Shown here: piece after piece, positions 40,778-51,096 of the stretch
Layout: every line of letters starts with the position of its first letter
How positions within the stretch are numbered: position 1 is the first letter of the stretch
Assembly (NCBI GenBank): GCA_023376005.1
Contig: CM042157.1
Coordinates: 57,375,202 to 57,439,201, forward strand
Reading direction: 5' to 3'
From: Doryteuthis pealeii
Taxonomy: Eukaryota; Mollusca; Cephalopoda; Myopsida; Loliginidae
DNA length: 64,000 bases
Notes under the pieces: model-generated
Seen by the model: the letters and a program-made list of their open reading frames with translations, nothing else
What the model was told of the DNA's origin: nothing
Database searches by the model: none
Position numbers and translations under genes: made by a program

Positions 40778-41605
40778 TGTGTGTCTTGTATACCACTCTT
40801 ATACTTGTATTTATATCTTTTCTTGAGTAGTGTATATCTCATCTTGTAATTTCGGCTGGATCTTCTGCTATCTGGCTGGTCTGTCCTTAATTTTTCTGTA
40901 GCTTCTTTTTCTTAATATGTTGTTGAGATGTTCTGCTTTGTTGTTTGTTTTTAGTGGGAACATAAAACACTTCTTTAGTGAATTCACATTTTATTTAAAC
41001 TCTCGGATCCGTACCACTCAACCCGCGTGGTAAGAGTCTAGCTAACCGCTGGTCATTGCGTCTTCATTCGTCAGTGGCCTACCAGAAAACTGCCTACCTA
41101 ACTAAACTCCTTCCCACGGTTCAAACCCCAAACAGGAAGAGAGGGGTCAAAATAAGGTTACTAGACGTCCATTAAAAATTTTAACCGTTGTTAACTGTTA
41201 GGTTTGAATTCAAATAATATCCTCTAATAGGCGTCTTGCTCCTCTGTTGGGAATACAATTAGCATATTCTAATCCACACAGATAAGATAGGATTTTAAAA
41301 TATCAGTTCATGAATTCTTATTGGTTTGTTTAGAATTCATCCCAACTGCTGATCGAATGTGCCTTGTTGTTTCAGTTGTGAAGAAAGTTACAAGGAAACC
41401 GGTTGTTGTAGTCGAGGGTCACTGGATGCCGTGGAGTCTCTGGTCTCCTTGTACAACCAGTTGCGACGTCGGTGTTCAGTCGCGCAAGCGGACTTGTATA
41501 CCCGCTAATTCGAAATGTAAATTCCCATACGTCGAAAAAAGAATATGTATAAAGAGGACATGCCATCAAGGTAAGTATTCTTATAGAATTAAATTCTACA
41601 ACACA

Positions 41606-41644
<39 letters not shown>

Positions 41645-44600
41645 CAACAACAACAACAACAACAAAACAAAACAAAGGTTAAATGTGTAGAAGCGTATCA
41701 ACATTTAAACCACGTGTCTTCACGTAACACTGACTTAAAACTTAAGACATAACTCTGACTTGACACTTAAGACATAACACTGACTTAAAACTTAAGTCAT
41801 AACACTGACTTAAAACTTAAGACATAACTCTGACTTGACACTTAAGACATAACACTGACTTAACACTTAAGACATATATCTATTTAACAATCCCTACACA
41901 TGAATAGGATGTGACACAAGGTCAATTTCCTAAGCGGGGTTTAACTAGTTTGAATTCAGTTTTCCTTCTTCTAGACTGGTTGACTAATCAAGGTTAAAGA
42001 GCCCAGTCTGCCTTACTATTTACCCATAGCTCGAGGGAGTGTTGCTAGATGTATACCTTTCCCAAAGATATTAGGACTATGGGTAATGCAAACAGCCTTG
42101 TCCAGGATTTAATATCTGGTCGATGAGTCCATTTCTTACGACTCTAACCATTACACCAGACACCTCCTTAAGACACTGACTTTACACTTAAGACATGACT
42201 AAGAAAACTCTAACTTAACACTTAAGACTGAATTAACACTTAAGGCATAACACTGACTTAACACTTAAGACATAACTAAGACATCATTCTGACTTTACAC
42301 TTAAGACCTAACACTGATTTAACACTTAGGACATATCTAAGACATAACTCTGACTTAACACTTAAGACATAACACTGACTTAACACTTAAGACATAACTA
42401 AGACATAACTCTGACTTAACACTTAATACCTAACACTGACTTTACACTTAGGACATATCTAAGAAATAACTCTGACTTAATACTTAAGACTGAATTAGCA
42501 CTTAAGACATAACTAAGACATAACTCTAACTCAATAGTTAAGACATGACGCTGATGTAATACTTAAGACATAACTAAGATCACTCTGACTTAACACTTAA
42601 AACCTAACACTGACTTAACACTTAGAACATATCTAAGATATAACCCCGACTTAACACTTAAGACTGAATTAACTCTTAAGACATAACTAAGACATAACTC
42701 TGACTTAACACTTAAGACATAACTCTGACTTAACACTTAAGACATAACTCTGATTTAAAAATCTTTCCCGGGTGATAAGTCATCTTCGTTCTTTCATTTC
42801 ATTTTTAGCCGGTAAAAAATCGACGCTAAATTTACTGCAAGGTCGTGATGCCAATCTCAAATGTTACGGCCGAAACATTGACATGAAAAATATTGGCCTC
42901 ATATGGATAACTCCGTACGGCAAGATCATTCGGCCTTCCAACGATACAAAAAGCAGGTGAGTCATGTTTGAATTCAGCCAATCACGGCACAATCCACTAT
43001 CACATAATCCAGTCAAGACCCAATTATTTCTTTAAAAAGCGGGAAGGATCTGTTACGAAGATTTGTGGTGTGTAGCAAAATAGCATAACGAGTTACAGTA
43101 AGAAAATGTAGCTTAATTTTTATAGCGGGGGAGTCTTCATGGCAACTGTGATAAAGGGTTAATAATGAAATTAGTTATAAACAATAGGACCTGTTGAGAT
43201 GCCTACCGGATGTTCTATTTTGGGTTGCTCTCCTTTAGGTAACTGTTATGTCCCAAGATGTAGGAATAACAAATGATAACAAAAACATTGAAATATGTTT
43301 AACATATAACAATATTTGTTTTATTTATTTTCACTGACCGGAAATACAGTGGGATGAGGTTGGATAGAATTTAACTGTGTGTCATGTGTGTGTTCATAAC
43401 ATGAGGCCAAGTCCTTGTCAGTCTGACTCTCTGCCAGTGAGTGTATCTGGTCGAATCCGTTAGGGGGAGATAACTCTCTCTAACAGTAACCCAATGCATT
43501 ATAAAAACGGGAGCTGATATCTCCCCGAATTCTTATGATACTAACAAATCCCTTACTAAAGAGTTTCTCAATAATTATCTGAATAAATAATTGTTTCAAT
43601 TGTGAGTTAGTAATAATATAGGTCCCTTGGTTTAGCTCAGTCGGTATAGCGTTCGGCTAGGAATCAAAAGGTTCCTGGTTCGATGCCGCCCCTCGCCAAC
43701 TCAACATATGAGTAGCACAGGGACCTGAGCGGTAAAGTGAGGACCTGATGGTAGGTGTGGCACCACGCACCAGACGCCCAAAACAATCTCCTTTGTCTAG
43801 CACTAGTGAAAAGGGATAGACTCCCTCGCTGTTTGGCTGATACGACTTTAGGCCACTCAGACGACTTTTTACTACATACCTGCCTCTTATCAAAAACTTC
43901 TGCTGCATGGCTACCAGGCTTTAACTTGATATAGGCTTGGTTATATTTCAACTGTAATATCGTGGATGGGCGTGGGACTAACAACGTACCATAAAAATCC
44001 CTTGGTATTGAAAACGCAGCACTATCGCTGACGTATTGGGGCTGTGGTGCCATGTTCCACAGGGTGTCTACAGGAGTCGTAGGGAGGAAGGAAACAAGGA
44101 GGGATAGAAGGAAGAAAAGAGGGGAGAAGAAAAGAGGAAAGGAAGAAAGAAAGCAAAAAACTAAGAAAAGAAGAAAGGAAGGAAAGGAAGAAAAGAAGGA
44201 ATGAATGTGAAGGAAAAAAGAAAGATAAGAAGGAAGGAATGAAAGAAGGAAGGAAAAAAGGAAGACAAGAAGGAAAGAAGGAAGAAAAGAAGGAAAGAAA
44301 ATGAAATAAGGAAGAAAGGATGGAATGAAGGAAGCAAAAAGAAAAGAAAGCAGAAAAGAAGAAATGAAGGAAGAAAGAAAGGATAGAAGGGAAATAAGGA
44401 AGAAATAATAGAAAGGCAATAAGGAAGGAATAATAAAAAGTAAATAGGGAAGGAAGTATATAAAGAAAATAAGGAAGGAATAATAGAAAGTAAATTAAGG
44501 AAGGATATAAAGGAAATAAGGAAGGAAGAAAGAAATAAGGAAGGAATAATAGAAAGTAAATTAAGGAAGGATATAAAGGAAATAAGGAAGGAAGGATAGA

Positions 44601-46993
44601 AAGAAAATAAGGAAGGAATAATAGAAAGTAAATTAAGGAAGGATAAAAGGAAATAAGGAAGGAAGGATAGAAGAAAAAAAAGGAAGGAATAATAGAAAGT
44701 AAATTAAGGAAGGATAGAAAGAAAATAAGGAAGGAATAATAGAAAGTAAATTAAGGAAGGATATAAAGGAAATAAGGAAGGAAGGATAGAAAGTAAATAA
44801 GGAAGGAATAATAGAAAGTAAATTAAGGAAGTATATAAAGGAAATAAGGAAGGAAGGATAGAAAGAAAATAAGGAAGGAATAATAGAAAGTAAATTAAGG
44901 AAGTATATAAAGGAAATAAGGAAGGAAGGATAGAAAGAAAATAAGGAAGGAATAATAGAAAGTAAATTAAGGAAGGATATAAAGGAAATAAGGAAGGAAG
45001 GATAGAAAGAAAATAAGGAAGGAATAATAGAAAGTAAATTAAGGAAGGATATAAAGGAAATAAGGAAGGAAGGATAGAAAGAAAATAAGGAAGGAATGAT
45101 AGAAAGTAAATTAAGGAAGGATAAAAAGGAAATAAGGAAGGAAGGAAGGAATCAACAATAAGATTTAATTGATTCCTAGTAATAATTAAAATTGCTAATT
45201 CGCTAATTATTGAATGTCACAAAAAATCCCTAACTAAAAATTCCCTTGATAATTGTGGATTAGTAGTAATTTAGACCACTATATTACCGCCCCCAGTCAA
45301 AAGACTCCAGTCGCATGGCTATTTTTAAACCCAATCGTTAATACCTTTGCGTTTTTTTTTTTATCTTCCTCAGAATTCATGCCCATGGTGATCTTCTTCA
45401 TATTGATTCCGTACAAAAGTTGGACAGTGGCTTGTATCACTGCATTTGGCCACCATTGAAAACAGGAACTGGGATAGTACTAGGTAAGTATTTCATTATT
45501 CCATTATTGGACATTGTAGAATACGCCGACTGTAGAGGGACAAGATTACCCCATGGTGTCGTCTATTGGTCGTGGGTGGCGACCCATGATGCTTAAAGAC
45601 AGAATCCCGGTGGCTGAGCATTCCATGACTTGCAGCACTTTACGTTGGCCGTTACTTAGGCTAGACGGATGGTCAGAGAGGCCCACTTCAATCCAGTCGG
45701 CCGGTCACGCCAAGCCCTTGCACCAGTATGATTGTCGCAACCCTATCGCTCTTATGATAAACTCTATCTATGGTTTAAATAGATCAAAATGAATTAGAAA
45801 ATGTGTTTAAAAATTGAGCTTTTGTAAATTTGAACACTCAACGAGAATGAATAAAACAAAACATATTCGGCATAAAATAATCCAAGGGTGGGTTGGTTGG
45901 TTGGTTGGTTGGATTTTACGTCTTGTTGGGTTATCTTATGCTGAAGACCCTATAGGGACCGGTTTAGCTCAGTCGGTAGAGCGTTCGTCTAGGAATCACA
46001 AGGTTCCTGGCTCGATGCCGGCCCTTGCCAACTCAGTGTATGAGTAGCACAGGGACCTGAGCGGTAAAGTGAGGAGCTGATGGTAGATGTGGCATTCCAC
46101 CTCAGACGCTAAAATAATCTCCTTGGCCTAGTGCTAGTGAAAAGGGGATATACTCCCTCGCTGTCTGGCTGATACCGACATTAGGCCGCCCCGACAACTT
46201 TACTTTATTTTATGCCGAAAACGTTTTTGTTTTATTCATTGTAGTTGTGTATGCAATTAAATTTTTTAAAACATTTTTCAGAACGTAATTTTCTATTTAA
46301 CTCATAAATGGGACCCGAAGAGGTACTACCACTCCGGGTCAGAGTGGACCTGGAAGTAATGGCGATTAAGGGGTACACCACACTCCCTAAACTGGAGCTT
46401 CACCATTAGATGCAGTTTAACATCATACCCTAGACACTAAGACCCTCAGCCACCGCCTTCTAGCACATATATGATAAACATGGTTGGGGGTTTGCCATAA
46501 GGGCAATAGGACCGGGAGAATAATATAGGTGCTAGGGCTTGATGTGATTAGCCGATTGATCGGAGGGGCCTCACCTCCTGCTTAAACTAAGGGCCAAAGT
46601 GATACCTGGCACTATCCCAGTCCCTGTTTTCAATGGAGGCCAAATACAGAGATACAAATCACTGTCAATCAATATGAAGATCACCTCAGCCCTTTTTAAC
46701 ATATGTGCTAGAAGGCGGTGGTGGAAGAGAAAAAGAGAATATTTTGAATTTAAACTGGAATTTTTTCTCTCTCCAAATACACGCGTTTTGGGGTAAAAAG
46801 AATTCCAGTTTAAATTCAAAATATTCTGTGTTTCTCTCTTGAAGAATCCAGATTAAAAACATTCACATCTTAAAATGGTAACAATTATCATTATCCTCTG
46901 ATGAAGATTTTTTGATGAAATCGAAATATTGACAATATTAGCAATGCATAAGTTGTATAAATAAATTCAATTTAACATGTGTTTTTCATACCA

Positions 46994-47082
<89 letters not shown>

Positions 47083-50000
47083 ATAAGGGTCGTTTGAAAG
47101 TTATAAACCTCACTCAGAATGAAGAGACATTTCTTATAAAACTAGAAAATATTTTATGTTCTCCTGTTGCGTTCTTTTTTATCGCCCGGCAGTAAACTTG
47201 CAGCTATAAAATTAATTTTGAAATCTTTAACAGTGCAATCATTCTAAGTCGAATTTTAATTAACATCACTTATACGTTGATTGTGGGGGTATTTGTCGTG
47301 TAATGGTTATCGTCGTAGGAAATGGACTCGGCTACCCGAGTTCAAATCCTGAACTGCATTTCACATAGCGCTAATACTCTTATGAAAGGTAGTGCGTAAT
47401 GATTTGCAAGCTGGTCTCGCAAATCTGTTACTACCGAATAGCGAGTTTGATCCATACTTGCCGGGTATGATGTGTCACACATCCTATCCGGCATAAAATA
47501 ACTTTGGCATAAAATAAATCGGTAAAAAAGAACAGTTTTCTCGTTTATTCCTACCATAAAATAAACTGATCCCTCATTTTCTGTCCGTATTTTTGCAATA
47601 AATGTTTTATTTTTCTTGCACCCGTTATTTTACAATACTAAATATATTTTCTTTATTTATTTTAATATTCACTTCAATGTGTATATTCTAAAAGTTTTTA
47701 TTTTGTGAGAATGGTTAGTTTTAAAGTGGGGGCTCGTTTTTACACTTCAACTTTTTACTCGTTAATTAGGCTTGGGCATTTTATGGTGGGAATTTACGAG
47801 TAAAAAGTTGAAGATTACCTTTTTTTGTTGTTATTTCTTTTCTTTTTGGCTTTGGTACTCTAAAATAAAAACGTCAGATTTTAATCATCGACGAAAAAAC
47901 AAAATGACGGTCATAAAAGGAGGATCCAATTCATGCTTAAATTGTAAAACGAGCCCCCACTTTAAAACTAAACATTCTCACAAAATAAAAAACTTTTAGA
48001 ATATACACATTGAAGTGAATATTAGAATAAATAAATAAAATATTTTTAGTATTGTAAAATATCGGGTGCAAGAAAAATAAAACATTTATTGCAAAAACAC
48101 GGACATAAAATGAGGGTTCAGTTTATCTTATGGTAGGAATAAACGAGAAAACTGTTCTTCTTTACCAACAAACCTACAAGAGTTTGCATGTTGTGAAATC
48201 TACCAATCATTATACCACCCAAGATGTCCCCAAAAGAACACCCATGCCAGTAATGCTTTACTTAGTCTAACACAAGATTGTCAAAATATAGCACCGAGTG
48301 AGAATCACACTCTTTACGCAACAAATGATATAAGTGATGAATTTGCAACTTGTTAGCCATATCAGACCAATAAACCAATAAGCACCCCAAATCATCAACT
48401 TAATGAAAGTTTCATATTTTAACTCGTCACCGGTAACTTCCGCTTCCAAATTTTTGTAAACAAATGATTTTAATCAGAAGTTTATGGAGATGTTGAACTC
48501 ACAATAAATTAAATAAATAGATGGTTCGTACACGTAATCAAATTAAAATTCAATAGCAAAATCCTTTTTAAATGAATACTTTTTAATCAGAAATTTATGA
48601 ATATTTTTGAACACTTACAATGATTTTTAAAAAAGACGAAAGTCCTTTTTATACTAAAATAGTTTTTACTTAATCAGAAGAGAAATGCAATTATGTTTAT
48701 TTAAATAAAAATACAATTTTTATTTACAAAATATTTTTATGTTTATTTAAATAAAAGGATGTCGTTCAGAAATAGAATCCCACAATTTGTAAAATTTGTT
48801 TTTGTCAAATACAATATAATTGCAAAAATCGTCTGTTCGTTTATTTTCAAATATTTGAAACTTACCGGTGTAGAGTTAAATATGAACCTTTCATTAAGTT
48901 GATGATTTGGGGTGCTTATTGGTTACTTGGTCCGCCATATCACCACAGTAGGCATCCAGTTTTATATTTTTAAAATCAATTTTGAAATCTTTAATTAACT
49001 ACAGTGAAATCATTTTAGGTCAGCTTTTAAATATAATCATGACTTATACATGCAGATAAGAGGAGTGTGGTTTAATAGTGATCGTCGAAATGGGCTCGGC
49101 GACCCGTTCAAATCCTGGACAAGGTTGTTTGCATTTCACATAGCGCTAATACCCCTGGGAAATGTGTGAATCCAACTATCTTCCCTCCAACTATGGGTAA
49201 ATGGTAGGACAGACTAGGCTCTTTACCCTTGGTATGGCAACCGTTCTAGGAGAAGGAAAACTCTGAATTCAAACCTGTTAAAACCGCTTAGAAATTAATC
49301 ATGTGACATATCCTGCTCGTTCGGAGAGGTTGGTAATATTATATTATTCCCTGACCATTAGGAATAATCAACTACAAACAGTGTGATATGCATATAAGAA
49401 TAGGGTGTGCGATTCTTATAATACGTTAGAAGGCCCAGATTAACCTTCCAATGTAGGTACATATATACATAAAATAATCCGAACAAAGAGATACATATAA
49501 CAACAAATACAGACTTTATTGTCTGAGCACGTAGAGAATGACATATATATACAGGTAATTAAGAACTTTTGTTTAGTAAATTAGGGTGTCCCAGAAAAAA
49601 CAGAACTCACAAATTTTGTAATAAAACTGTTAATTTTCCCATTAAATAAATAAATTAAGGTTTAGGGTTAGAGTTGGGGTTTGGGGTTTAAGGTTAGTTT
49701 AATGGGAAAATAAATAAATAATTTGGGTTTTGTTTTTTCTGGGTCACCCTGTACAGGGTGACACTCTAATTTACTAAACAAAAGTTCATAATTACTCATA
49801 AAAAGATACTAAAGTCTTTTAGAAATAAGAAAGTTCATGAATAATAAGTGATATAATACTGATAGTTGGGGTGGGGGCAAAGCTCCCCCCCACTTAAGAG
49901 ATACTACGCGTCTAACCCATGTTTAGTGGTTGCTAGACCAAGAGAAAGAGCCTGAGAATTCCCGGGCTGCTGTTTGAATATCCCGCCACCTGTTGGCAAA

Positions 50001-50377
50001 ACCCTCGCAGTAAGGGAAGATAACCTTTTTGGACACATGTCCATCCCAACAGGGCTAGACAATCGCTACATGTCGTTAAAATCCATAAACCAACCAACCA
50101 ACCAATCATCTGATTTTCCTATTGTTATTTTCAGACGTGGAAACCTGTGACTCTTTGCCGTGTAAGAACAGCGGTAATTGTTTGGAATCTTTCATCGATC
50201 GGAGTCTGATGAAGCAAACAACGTGTGTTTGTTCAAAGAAATACCGAGGACCCAGATGCGAGCGCGGTGAGAGAATATTTCTGTCCGTCTTTCTATATTT
50301 TTGTGTGCTTCATTTAATCATTGCTTCTAATGAGTGTTTTATTTATTAATACAACAACAACAACAACAACAACAACG

Positions 50378-50415
<38 letters not shown>

Positions 50416-51051
50416 CAATTGTAATTGGTTCTCTTGCAACGGTCCCCAAAGATCTGGAAAAGAATTTGGGCAAATTAGAAATCAGAGACCATCCAAACTA
50501 CAGCACTATCAGCTAGAATAATCTGAAGAGACCTGGATACCTGGGGAGACTTGCTGTCACTTAGCTTCCAGTGAACCATCAGACATGACAGGCGTGAAAA
50601 CCTAATAAACGAGACCCCTAAGATTCTTTGGGGCTTTGAGATACAGACGAATCACCAAATCCCGGCTAGGAGACCAGGCCTAGTGTTGATTAATAATGAT
50701 AAGAAAACTTGCTCGTGGATTTTGCCATTCCGGTGGATCACAGAGTGAAAGTGAAAATAGGCGAATAGACAAATACTTAGACCTTGCCAGAGAACTGAGA
50801 AAACTGATCAACATAAAGGTAGAAGTCGTACCAATTGTAATTGGTGTCCTTGTAACAGTCTCTAAGGGTGTGGAAAAGAGTCTGGGTGAAATGGAAATCA
50901 GAGGAAGAATCGAGACCAAACTACAGCGTTGATGAGATCGGCTGGAATACTCAGAAGTGTCCTGGAGACCTGAGGAGACTTGCTGTTACTCAGCCTCCAG
51001 TAAACCACCAGCTACGGCAGGTGTGAAAAACTCATAATAATAATAATAATG

Positions 51052-51096
<45 letters not shown>

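Noticed and set aside
41745..42760. CRISPR-like array
   Set aside because: Units are adjacent and degenerate with no unique spacers, in a eukaryotic intron. It is a minisatellite.
41334..42956. Assignment to UNC5 or hemicentin (TSP1 with Ig)
   Set aside because: UNC5 has Ig before TSP1 and no EGF; hemicentins have long Ig arrays. The order here is TSP1, one Ig, one EGF, TM.
43664..44419. 251-residue minus-strand open frame
   Set aside because: Its first half reads antisense to a purine repeat and its second half crosses a SINE A; no coding signal.
50135..50266. Firm naming of the gene as neuregulin or vein
   Set aside because: EGF spacing and exon structure differ, and no orthologue search was possible.
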